From contig WNNJ02001344.1 in assembly GCA_012934845.2 (NCBI GenBank), positions 186,001 to 250,000 on the forward strand: DNA of 64,000 bases. The letters run 5' to 3'. Position 1 is the first letter of the stretch. Each line of letters starts with the position of its first letter. Shown piece by piece: positions 55,080-64,000 of this stretch. Made by a program: the position numbers and the translations under genes. Below the pieces are notes generated by a model. That model was not told where the DNA came from. It made no database searches and worked only from the letters and a program-made list of their open reading frames with translations. The DNA comes from Pomphorhynchus laevis. Its lineage: Eukaryota; Acanthocephala; Palaeacanthocephala; Echinorhynchida; Pomphorhynchidae.

Positions 55080-55535
55080 CCATGCGGTGTACCATCTTCT
55101 TTCAAATGTTGCTCCTGCAATGGTCAATTTGCAAAGTGCAAGAGTTGCAAATGCGTGAAGGCCGAAAAACTATGCACAAACTGCTCCGCAGCGTCTTGCT
55201 TTAATAAACTAGCGCAAGTAGATATCCTTGACAGTCCCGCTATGCTAACCAATTGAGCTCAAAGTATCAACCTAACTCAACACTAGATGCTCATCATCTA
55301 AACAGAAATATCGAAACAGCTGATGACTTGTTTGAGGCTGTAATCCACTAGCGATTTAATCTCATGACACTCCCACTATGCTCCGCAAGCAACAAGATTG
55401 TTGAGATTATAACCGACTTTTATGAGAAATTGACTGAAGCAAAATCTGATACACAATCGTTACTTCGAAATGTTTCCATTTTCTCTCAACTAGTATTACA
55501 AATAATGCCCTACATGAAAAGTCACACTTATTCGT
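55080..55535 (+). mobile_element. RT-nuclease family, N-terminal cysteine-rich fragment
   Basis: PCGVPSSFKCCSCNGQFAKC, then KSCKCVKAEKLCTNCSAASC (about 55082-55201): a dense C-x-C-x-K-x-x-x-x-C-x-x-C region such as precedes the RT in coral proteins of this family. Next, NLMTLPLCSASNKIVEIITD and SLLRNVSIFSQLVLQIMPYM resemble the following helical domain. It lies head-to-head with the C-terminal fragment at 54.5-55.0 kb and is cut off at about 55,560 by LINE A. Assignment is by remembered family pattern. Confidence 0.5.
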
Positions 55536-55569
55536 AAGACTCTTGACCGCAGATTAATCGATTGGCGAA

Positions 55570-56083
55570 CCAACGATTGTGTCAAATCCGTCGCTCCACT
55601 CTCTTCTCGTGTCTGTCAGCTTTTGACAGCCGATCAAAGAAGAGAAGTGGCCGTAACAATGCTATTAGCCGCCTCCTCTGATGTTGCCGGCATCAACATT
55701 AGTAGACGTATATTTCTACCTAAGAAATATCAGAGGTATCATGTCCTAAAGACCTGCGGACCATATCGATTCGAAATTCCCTCGTAGCGATCTACGAAAA
55801 AGCGCTTGCGCGTAGAATCCGCGATCATTTAAGTAGGCGAAATTTAATCCCACCAAGTTTCCATGGGTTTGTCAAAAGTCGCTCGGTCCATTCAGCTGTA
55901 GGTGAAGTGCATCAGTTCTGTCAGTTGAATAGTCATCAACTTGCTGTGGATTTTTTCCTTGACTTTTCTGCTGCATTTAACCGCATATCCATTCCATTTG
56001 CTATCTCTTCTCTCAGGTCCCTCCGGTTGCTTGCGAGAATTGTTAACAGGGTGGAGATACTGCTGTACACCAAGCGATAATAT
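55570..56083 (+). mobile_element. LINE family A, copy A6, RT fragment
   Basis: Starts in the linker (LHSLLVSVSF; equivalent to APLSSRVCQLLTADQRREVA in A3) and runs through the fingers and motif A region (FFLDFSAAFNRISI, near 55955). It stops after CCTPSDN-equivalent sequence at 56,083, where family B follows. 5'- and 3'-incomplete; several frameshifts. Confidence 0.7.
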
Positions 56084-56084
56084 T

Positions 56085-56510
56085 ATGAAGACGACATCCT
56101 ACCATCTTGCTTCTCTAGATTTGCCTACAATTTATTGTCGTGTTCAAATTCGTCTTCTTCTCGTTGCTTTCCGCCTTGTAACTTTTCATACTCCTTCATT
56201 TCTCAACCTTCTTTTTCTTGATAATTCTCGTCCTGTTTACTGTTTTTTCGTTCCTGTAATTCCCTTCTTTTACATGTCCCAAACTACTCTACCTTCCTTT
56301 GGACTCCGCTCCTTCCTGGTCTCTGCTCCACTATCGTGGAATCATCTGCCAATTAACATACGCCAATCAACTTCCCTGACGTGCTTCAAACGCCAGATCC
56401 GATCCAATTTAAAGAATTTATCTGCTTGAGTTTTTCATTTTTTGTTAGTGGACTTGTAAGCGTGCAGCTTGTACGCATTTGCCACGTTTAATAAATTTGT
56501 ATTATTAAGG
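56085..56510 (+). mobile_element. LINE family B, copy B3, C-terminus and 3' end
   Basis: YHLASLDLPTIYCRVQIRLL through APLSWNHLPINIRQSTSLTC and FKRQIRSNL (to about 56,420), then a stop and the 3' signature: ggacttgtaagc, gcgtgcagcttgtacgc (56460-56476), atttgccacg, taataaattt. This is the clearest copy of the family B end. The frame is open through this part, though the listed 162-codon ORF (55941-56429) fuses family A and B sequence at the junction. Confidence 0.8.
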
Positions 56511-58650
56511 TCTTGAGTTTTGTCGGAGTTGGACAGTAAATACGGCCTTTATAGGTTGTCGAAAGCATCGCGGTGGCTTGCGAAGAGAGGTAGGAATTAA
56601 ATTAAGTCAGACTCTCATTACCAATTCGATGGGAAGCGTTGGGTAGCTGCCTGATAGAAATCTACTCTGATAGTATCAAAGTGGAATCTTTTTCTAAGCA
56701 GTGTATCCTCCTCTATCCCCAGCGAATCAAGTCATGAAAGGTGGGCATATGCTGTCGCGACTGCTCCGTACATTGGGGTTTCAACAAGCACCTCTCGTGG
56801 AGCAGTAATAAGTCGAGGAGTGAATTCGTTGATGTGCAATGAAAGGTGGGGGACGGTGGTTTGTGAATAAGATAACCGGTCCTGGCTCTGCGAAGTGATG
56901 TGTTGATCCAACGACCAGTTCTGTCATTGAAATCACCAAGTACCATGTCATAGCCGCTATCAATAATCCTATCCACGAAGCCACGGTTCTTATGAATCTC
57001 CCCTGGACAGATGTAGACGTTGGCAAGACTGAAACGTTTACCGTTCTTACAAAGTTAAGCTACTAAACTAGAAAGGGCTGGACAAGAATAGTTGAGTAGA
57101 AGGACGATCTTAAGGAGGATTTAACTAAGGTCAAGAGTCCTTGTGATGAGGAGGAGTGAGGCGGGGTTATGTACAGAGTATAGTTGGAACAAATGTGCTT
57201 AGGGATGAATCGATTAATGTCCTGGGGGAGACGGATAGACTTCGTCTCCTTAAGGACTATAACATCTGCATCTCTACCATATAGAAGTCTAAGGGCAGAA
57301 GCTCCTCTCGAATTCCATTGAAGAATATTCAGTGAAAAATGCTCACGAGTACTCTGCATTGCGTTTGGCCAGCTGGGTGACATTGCCTTATCCCTAGACT
57401 GAGCTAGGAGCGGAAAGGTTGTCCTTTTCGCCACCAACTCTGTCCTGGGCGAGCACTTGCCCACGAGCATTGTCTTCTTTTCCCTGTGAAGCCGACTCGT
57501 CTTTCTTCAAGATCTTCTCGTTCTTAATGGGGGAACGACGGGAGCCGCCCCCCTCTATTTCGAGATAGGTAAAGCATGCTGTGTGGAAACTCCCGGACTT
57601 GAATAAAGTACAGAGACCAAGGCGGAGACAATATTTTCCACATTTTTGATGGCAGAATGTATCTTAACGTCGATAACACTCAGGATGCCTTTGTCTGTCA
57701 TCCTTGAGGCCGCGCCAGAATCAGTTAAATCGGGATTCTTGACTACATCAGACCTGTAGAAGTTGTTCCGGTAATCCTTAAAGCATACACATTTACGAGA
57801 CCATGCGGGATGGCTCTCACCACAGTTTGAGCATAGGGCTAGTGAAACGCACTTCTCCCGGAACCAATACTTTAGCATGATGGGACACTACAGACTCCGC
57901 AGATCTTTGATCTGGAGCGGTTTGAGTCCCAGTGTCCTCACTTATGGCATGTGTTACAGTGAGGTGTAGGTAAGATCATCTGCACTCATAACAGTAAAGC
58001 GTAAGTTGTACATTAAACATTGATAAATGACGATTTGGCAAGCGTCTCGGCATGCTCGATAGGAGACGAACATAAGCCTACAGGAAGTGGAAATCCACGT
58101 TCCCCATAACAGACCGGAAGTTTGAAATTTTATAAACTGTTTTCATAACTTCGATATCATTTTCTTCTAGATGCGGAGGAAGATTGTTCACTTTAACAGA
58201 TTCAAGAATGGGTTTAAAGCGGATCGAACCCAGATGTTTCAGATTCGAATCGAAGAAGATCTCATAATCCTTCGCAATCTCCGAGATTGCGACGGAAATT
58301 TTTATTTCTGATTCATGAAATTTGACCGAATTGAAGAGGATTCGGTTGTCAAACTTTGCTATAAATGGTCTTAAAAAGACATTGAATAAATTGTGCCTTT
58401 CCAGAGGTTGTGATATCGAGATAGCAATAAGGTTTTTAAGTTTAGGGATTGCGGGGAGTATCCCCGCTCCCGGCAAATTAACAGCAGAAAAATCACTTGT
58501 TTATCAGGAATTGTAGAAGTCAACGTTTTACCTTTCGAAATGTCCATTTTGATTGAATTGTTTCCTTTTGAAGCTGCGCAACTGTTTAAATTTTCACCAA
58601 ACATTTTTCGCAATTCCTTTGTAGTGGTATCAACGAGCATGGTGCTGATA
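56505..58650 (-). mobile_element. LINE family A, copy A7, ORF1 and endonuclease
   Basis: ORF1 pieces are 58078-58476 (FRPFIAKFDNRILFN-like N-terminal domain; VKVNNLPPHLEENDIEVMKT) and 57555-57878 (CSNCGESHPAWSRKCVCFKD, zinc knuckle). ORF2 starts in 57063-57470 (FSLNILQWNSRGASALRLLY, DADVIVLKET) and continues in 56713-56976 (MVLGDFNDRTGRWINTSLRR). It ends near 56,505 in the endonuclease-RT linker. Several frameshifts. The 58371-58640 frame includes the N-terminal extension. Confidence 0.78.
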
Positions 58651-58719
58651 GTACTATAAACAAAATAAGTTTAAATAATGTATTATATACGTGATACTGA
58701 TGATAATTTAAATTACTGA

Positions 58720-59090
58720 AGAAAGCTAGATGGGCCCTGAAACGGGCCCAACATCTGTCATTGAAAGAGAAAGCCCAAGTACGCCTATGGGGTACTTGGG
58801 CTATCTCGGGATTGGTCTTCTTCTCAAGAGGACGTCCCCCAGAACAAAGACTAAGATTTCTTAAGCTACTCATCTTGCGATTATCAAGCGTCGTCCTCCT
58901 TGGTTGGATTATTTGGGGGGGGGTGAAAGACCCCGTGTGGTTCAGTCGAAGAGCGGCGTGTTAGATTGGCTGGGGGCTCAGATCTCGCATGACCGGAGGC
59001 CTTAAAGATTGGTGAAGACCTTAATCGCGACTGGTTAACTAACTTTTATTTCTGTATTTGTGAAACAAGTTTCTTTTTATTTAATTTTTT
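58720..59090 (+). mobile_element. LINE family A, copy A8, 3' end fragment
   Basis: Starts in the last ORF2 block (ARWALKRAQHLSLKEKAQVR-equivalent, near 58725-58780). It reads through GTWAISGLVFFSRGRPPEQR and LRFLKLL to a stop near 58964, then the 3' UTR (ggtgaagacc, ggttaactaacttttatttc). It lies tail-adjacent to copy A7 in opposite orientation. Confidence 0.75.
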
Positions 59091-60040
59091 AGTTGTTATA
59101 TAACACTAAGATTGGTTATTTAAGAAAATCTTTATCTTTATCTCTAAATAAATGTAAATTATAATTGAGGGAAATGATCAAATAATACCAAAAAATCCAA
59201 ATTTCAGTTTAGTAAAATCTTATTTTTTGAAGAGAAATTTTCTGAAGATGCTAACAGAAGTAGTTAGCGAAATATCAAAATATTTCCTCTTTTCTGTGTT
59301 TAGCTCCAATAAATTTTTATCAATAATGGATAATTATCAACTATTTAAAATCTTATTTTTTAGTTCTAAATAGTATTTTGCTATTAATCAATTGGATATA
59401 TTTTTGAAATACGAATTTTAAACGTTTAAAAATAAATTTTTGTTTGCCGCGTTTATCGTCGACGTTTTAATAATGTAAGATTTCTAAGTTTAAATAATAT
59501 TGTTAATAAAATTGGCTGAGTTTATCAATAATTTACTTGTAACAACGTATAACTTAAAAATATCAATTTATTTCTTTGTGTTAAATAGTTTTGTAAATTT
59601 ATTGGAGCAAAGAAACTGAAAATTTTATTCTAAGATATTTTTAGATTTTTATTCTAAGATACTTCAATGATTTCTGTTTCACCATATCAAAAACAGATTT
59701 TGATTTCATGAGGGTGATAATTGGATCTATCGAAATAGTGAATTTACTTTTGAATATAAGAATTTTAGTTTTAACTCAATTTTAGTTTTAACTCAAGAAT
59801 CATGGCACATAAATTATAACCTTAGATTACCGATGTTTTATCTTATAAACAATTCTGCATTACCCCAAGTTCGTTTTATTCAATAAAATAACTTGTAAGT
59901 CCGTTTTATTGAATATTTTCCGGCATATATTTCAAAGCATATACAACAACTTAAAGATAAGAAATGATCATTTTCAATTGCGAATATAAGAATTTTAATT
60001 TTATCTTACCGATAAAATTATGGTAATAATTATTTCAACA
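59090..60040. other. A+T-rich spacer with a dispersed fold-back copy (59,225-59,330)
   Basis: 59225-59330 contains tctgaagatgctaacag and agcgaaatatcaaaatattt, the inverted counterpart of 17,290-17,405. The rest is A+T-rich, with a short direct repeat (ttttagttttaactcaa) at 59764-59795. No gene. Confidence 0.5.
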
Positions 60041-60044
60041 TTTC

Positions 60045-60240
60045 TCAGTCTGTCACCTCCAATACTTAGTATCTTATTTTCTTCACTAGTCCGCCCTTAT
60101 ATGGAGTACTGCATCGCTGCATGCTTTCTTACCATTGAGCGAGAATTGCTCGATTTGAGTCAATACTGAAGATAGGTTCAAGGGTATGCTTTAGGGCTGC
60201 GTGCGCTAGAAATAAGCTCGATTCGTGACATATTTGACAA
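60045..60240 (+). mobile_element. LINE family D fragment
   Basis: Reads FSSLVRPYMEYCIAACFLTI then ERELLD and LRALEISSIRDIFD, matching the family D C-terminal piece at 43,395-43,706. Very short and decayed. Confidence 0.65.
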
Positions 60241-60485
60241 ATTGTTCTAAGTTAATACATTCTTCAGACTTCTATTGAAGGACAAAATACTGGAGGCCGA
60301 AACCACTTGACTTGGTAGCTTATTCCAGCTTTTCCACGTTCGGTTGACAATTGTGTTAAATCTTCTTTGTGGACGAATGTGGGTCTTTAATGTGAGGTGA
60401 TGTCCCCTCAATCTGTTTGAATTTCGAAGTTCGAACAGTTTATGACAAACACGTTATCTCAGCCCTTTTTGAACATTAAGCGTTG
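60241..60485 (-). mobile_element. CR1-like LINE C-terminal tail
   Basis: The minus-strand frame reads NRLRGHHLTLKTHIRPQRRF, then TWKSWNKLPSQVVSASSILS, the R-G-H...W-N-x-L-P...V-x-A-x-S block at the end of CR1-group ORF2. Directly abuts an oppositely oriented family D fragment. Confidence 0.7.
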
Positions 60486-61377
60486 TCCACACAAACATTA
60501 TATGACTTTAAAGATTTCTTCACTGTAGTCACACCAAGTGCGTGGAGTCGAAAAATTTATAAACAGAAGCATTTGATTTATTAAGCTAGTCGTGATAATC
60601 TATTTAGATCAAGATGTATTTATTCAACTTCTGTATAGTACACATCATCTAATTGTATGTTGGTTGCCAAACGTCATCGAGTGATGTTGAAAATAAATAT
60701 ATAAGGGTTAATATTGTCCATTGATTGTAGTTTCATAATCTCTAAGCTTCCAATTGAGATATTCTACTCTACTTATCTATAGAATCAGTATGAAAATGGA
60801 TTCATTACTTAAGCCAGTGAGTTAAAATCGATTCAACTTCCTAATTTAGAAGCATCCGTACATGCATGTAATTATCAGTAATGAAGAGGCTTAGCGTAAT
60901 TTTAGCTCTTAATTTGAACTCTTATGTTAAATGACTTATGACTTTCTTTAAATTCTGTCTCCGCGCCTATATTATAATTCGTAATAAAATTTTTATCCTT
61001 TTATTATTAAAATTTATATTTTATTAATATAAATAATTAATTAATTAAAATTATTAATTTTTTAATTAAAAAATAAATAAACTTATTATAAACTTATTAA
61101 TAATAACATTTTTATTTATTTTTACAACCTTTGCAATTTTTATATGAAAGTATATGATTTTAACTGATAATATTTCGCATGATTAAGAGAAGAAACTATC
61201 AATTATTTAATTCAAGCAATTACTATCTTTATTAAATTATCTTTTTATCTTAAAAATATATTTAATGCTTTATATATTATTGGTAATTTAAGTATCAAAA
61301 ATTAAAAATTCAAGTAATTCATTTAATTGAATTGCTGATATTATTCAATTATTCGATTATTTTGCGTATTGTTTTAG
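60486..61377. other. Intergenic or intronic A+T-rich sequence
   Basis: No element recognised. It ends with an acceptor (ttgttttag, 61369-61377) for the next exon. Confidence 0.45.
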
Positions 61378-61518
61378 TTCGTACAACAACGATCGCGGTT
61401 GAAGCAAGACTTTGATGGGTGTCCGTGTCCAGAGGGTCAAGACACTCGTTGTTGGTTGTTCGAAAATATTCGTCAGTTTTGCATTGAGACAAATGATTTA
61501 TTTGTTACAATGAACAAT
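61378..61518 (+). CDS. Cysteine-rich protein, exon b (47 codons)
   Basis: Acceptor ttgttttag|ttc and donor aat|GTAGGT; 141 nt, phase 0 at both ends and open in that frame only. Encodes FVQQRSRLKQDFDGCPCPEG then QDTRCWLFENIRQFCIETND. It joins in frame to the exon at 63,251. Five cysteines and no hydrophobic segment suggest part of an extracellular domain. Family not recognised. It might be preceded by the membrane-segment exon at 51.0 kb, but that is not demonstrated. Confidence 0.6.
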
Positions 61519-61859
61519 GTAGGTATCTACTTTTCATTATTTTCGAAATTTTAATTACATGGATTTTACTTAATTTCTCAGCAATGATTTTTTCACCTGC
61601 ATTTTTATTGAATAGTGACAGGCTGATAACATTTTTTAAAATTTGTCTTTTTCACGCGAGCATCGTTGCTTGCATTGACCTCGTGTTAATTTAAAAAATA
61701 AAATGTTTTTTAACCAAACAATAATAGTAGTTTTTATCGACATATTTGCACTATAAAAAATATTTGCACGTATCGTCATATTTGCATTCTGTGATTCAAT
61801 TTATTTGTATAATTATTCAGGCCACCAACAGTATTTTTCGAATAAATAATCGGCAAATG

Positions 61860-62390
61860 AGCAGCTATTAAATCCAAGGATGTTCATTACGATAAGTTAT
61901 ACGCTGATCTTAACAATCCAGACGGGATAAATTAGATCTGCCGGCACTACAACTCTCGACAGCGCACTATTTAATTATAAATTGAAAAGTCAATCAACTT
62001 AATTTACCCATATTTATATCATTAGCGCATGTTAGTCCCTTAATCTGTAATACGTATCCTTAAATTGACGTGCCCAAAACAATCAGTGATAAATAACTGT
62101 AACGTCAATAACCATGACCATATTTCATTGAAAGCGAGTAAAGTGCTCGGTCGCGACGTTACTTTCACTTTCGCTAATCTATTTAACAGATTGCAGTCAA
62201 TGCTTTAGACTGGTGGCGTACCAGAGCTAATGTGTTTAGTTATAATCCACAAACGCAACATTAATGACTACTACACCTGCTATTCGATGCGCTACTGCCA
62301 TTTTAAAAAAGATATGGGGCATAAGAGGTTCTTCGATCTTGAACAGTCGATGTGAGACTCACCTTTAACAACATTTTGAAAATCCATATT
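61860..62390 (+). mobile_element. RTE-like LINE fragment (connector and RT start) in an intron
   Basis: KSKDVHYDKLYADLNNPDGI (about 61873-61930) matches the E-Y-D-x-L-Y-x-x-L-x-T-x-E-G block of RTE/BovB ORF2 proteins. It is followed by a P-G-x-D-G-I remnant (about 62150) and GGVPELMCLVIIHKR (about 62211-62255), the start of the RT fingers. Stops and frameshifts throughout. Different part and older than the RTE copy at 31.0 kb. Confidence 0.55.
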
Positions 62391-62584
62391 GAATTGACAA
62401 TATGTCAGATTATGTTATTCATTGGATATTCTTGATTATATAACTAATTTATATTTGATAACCCACTTGTATATTTTCTGGTTTATTATGCCGATTTTAT
62501 ACCGACGTCGTTGTTCATAAGAGGTTGTTAATCTAACGCACTACATTGTATGAAGCTTGCGATGTCACCAGTTGCAATTTTTAA

Positions 62585-62735
62585 AATTACATTATTTAAT
62601 GCAGTATATTTTATATTATATGATATATGCATATATATATGTATATAGTATGCAGTAATGCTTTTATGCAAAAATATGTTTCTTGTAAATTTAAATATGT
62701 AATCTTTATGATATAAGTTTTGTTTTTACTTTTTG
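62585..62735 (-). mobile_element. Penelope-like RT fragment
   Basis: Matches the left-edge PLE copy on the minus strand (attatttaatgcagtatat; gcaaaaatatgtttcttgta). Contains a small TATA expansion. Decayed. Followed at 62740-62830 by A/T homopolymer-rich sequence. Confidence 0.55.
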
Positions 62736-62839
62736 CTAAAAAAAACAGAAAATAAAAATTTATTTTTATTTTTTATTTTTATCTTTTTATTTTTATTAAT
62801 AAAAATAAAAAAAAATAATTATATTTTTAATAATTTTTT

Positions 62840-63250
62840 TAAATCGTTTATAAAATTAAAGATAAATGACTAAATAACAAAATGAATAACACTTTATTTT
62901 ATCATATATATGGATTGTCCTAATAATTTTAATGTTTGTAAAGAGAATATAGTAAAAATAATTATTTAACATTAATATTTAACATCTGTATCAATTCACT
63001 TTTAAAATCATTAAACTCATTTTCATCGTAATTAAAATTATTTTATCTAAAATCGTCACTATAAATGTATTTTGTAATTTGAATGTTCGCTTTGAGCATC
63101 GTTGATGATTATTAAAATATTGCATTATATTAATATTATATATAATTTTATTATTAAATATTTAAATAGACTCAATTAGTCGATAAATATTTTTATATTT
63201 CTAATTACCTCTCACTAAAATATTTTGAAATTCGTTGTTTTAATTCATAG
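62840..63250. other. Intron end, no gene
   Basis: A+T-rich. A weak copy of the gactcaattag motif lies at 63170. Ends at acceptor attcatag (63243-63250). Confidence 0.4.
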
Positions 63251-63420
63251 GGAATTTGCTGCAATAAAGACACATGCCCACACATGACAATCGGCAATGA
63301 AGATATATATTTCTGTTCATCACACTCAGAGCTTAAGGAATGCAGTGCCATTGATTATGCTCGTCACACACTTGATCAATCCTGTCATCAGCTTAGCAAC
63401 CCTGAATTATTTCCTAGCAG
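63251..63420 (+). CDS. Cysteine-rich protein, exon c (56 codons + 2 nt)
   Basis: Entered in phase 0 after attcatag and left in phase 2 at AGCAG|GTAAAC. Encodes GICCNKDTCPHMTIGNEDIY, then FCSSHSELKECSAIDYARHT and LDQSCHQLSNPELFPS. Seven cysteines. It follows exon b in frame and precedes exon d in frame. The spliced segment is rich in Cys and acidic residues, as in secreted or membrane ectodomains. No family recognised. Confidence 0.65.
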
Positions 63421-63706
63421 GTAAACATCAATCTTCATAAAATAATATGCATGTTTGAGTGTTTTCTAATGCATCATTTATGGAACACCGAGAAGATAAA
63501 AGAATTTATTAAATCTTCGAACACTGCGTTCGTCATTAGAATGCAAATAAAATGTTAAAATTCTATTAGTACAGCATTCCCTTGTCAACAAATTCATTTG
63601 CTTGACGCAGTTTCTCTCGTGGGTAAACGTTATGCTAATCAATCGAATGTTTAATCCTTATATTAATGTTTTATTCTTATATTTTACATATCGTTTCGTC
63701 TTCTAG

Positions 63707-63818
63707 ACTAAACCTTTCCGACAATGCTTATTTGGAATTGATTTCAATTGCTCGTAAGATAAATCGAATTATAGCACACTTCAAGATAGTACACTCTGAA
63801 CAATTTAATGCCTTTGAG
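63707..63818 (+). CDS. Cysteine-rich protein, exon d (37 codons), gene continues past window
   Basis: Acceptor cgtcttctag|ac and donor GAG|GTGAGT, both good. 112 nt completes the Arg codon split from exon c and ends in phase 0. Encodes LNLSDNAYLELISIARKINR, then IIAHFKIVHSEQFNAFE, predicted helical and without cysteine. The three exons together give at least 141 residues of one protein. The downstream exon lies outside the window. Confidence 0.65.
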
Positions 63819-64000
63819 GTGAGTTATTGTGTTATTTTCATTGTTTTCATACAAATTTAATGCATAGTCTCGTCTGTATTTTGTATCCGCAAGAGTATGT
63901 CATTACATTACAGTATCTCCTGTACTTTTATTCTGTTTATTAATGATTTTAATGTAGAATAGACCAAACTTTCGTTTTATTTCGTGTTATTATTTATCCC

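Noticed and set aside
55941-56429. 162-codon ORF as a single protein
   Set aside because: It is a fusion of a family A fragment and a family B fragment at a mobile-element junction near 56,085.

Overview
This is an A+T-rich, intron-bearing nuclear segment of a metazoan. It holds few host exons and a dense graveyard of mobile elements. Metazoan origin is inferred from spliced exons with GTAAGT-type donors, an LDL-receptor class A (LDLa) secreted protein, a metazoan-like CutA gene, and element families typical of animals (Jockey-, CR1- and RTE-like LINEs, Penelope-like reverse transcriptases, a Merlin DNA transposon). The Penelope-like and RT-nuclease families resemble ones I associate with cnidarians, so a reduced cnidarian is one possibility, but the sequence does not settle the phylum.

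Layout. 0-7 kb: Penelope-like (PLE) remnants, LINE fossils (an endonuclease, an ORF1, an RT) and a 17-bp minisatellite. 8.7-25.5 kb: a probable four-exon secreted-protein gene on the + strand (exons near 9.0, 15.2, 18.9 and 25.4 kb) with large introns. Those introns contain an intact Merlin transposon with 8-bp target duplications (10.7-11.9 kb), PLE pieces, small inverted-repeat elements, an intronless CutA gene on the opposite strand (16.3-16.6 kb), a hammerhead-ribozyme-like sequence (17.9 kb) and a decayed reverse transcriptase-nuclease gene bounded by about 43-bp inverted repeats (19.5-21.8 kb). 27.5-43 kb: nested copies of one Jockey-like LINE (family A, including an almost complete two-ORF copy at 32.8-36.4 kb), pieces of a second LINE (family B), and a young 5'-truncated RTE insertion with an intact 409-codon ORF and a 16-18-bp target duplication. 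43-50 kb: CR1-like LINEs, one bounded by a perfect 16-bp duplication. 51-59 kb: a candidate type II membrane-protein exon, more LINE pieces, and two separate fragments of the same RT-nuclease family as at 19.5 kb. 61.4-63.8 kb: three phase-compatible exons of a cysteine-rich protein that runs past the right edge.

Host genes are probably extracellular or membrane cysteine-rich proteins plus CutA; nothing suggests a shared pathway. The most unusual items are the RT-nuclease gene with inverted terminal repeats, the hammerhead motif, the Merlin element with rearranged ends, and a LINE 3'-terminal hairpin whose stem changes in compensated fashion between copies. All family assignments were made by eye from motifs; no database search was run.
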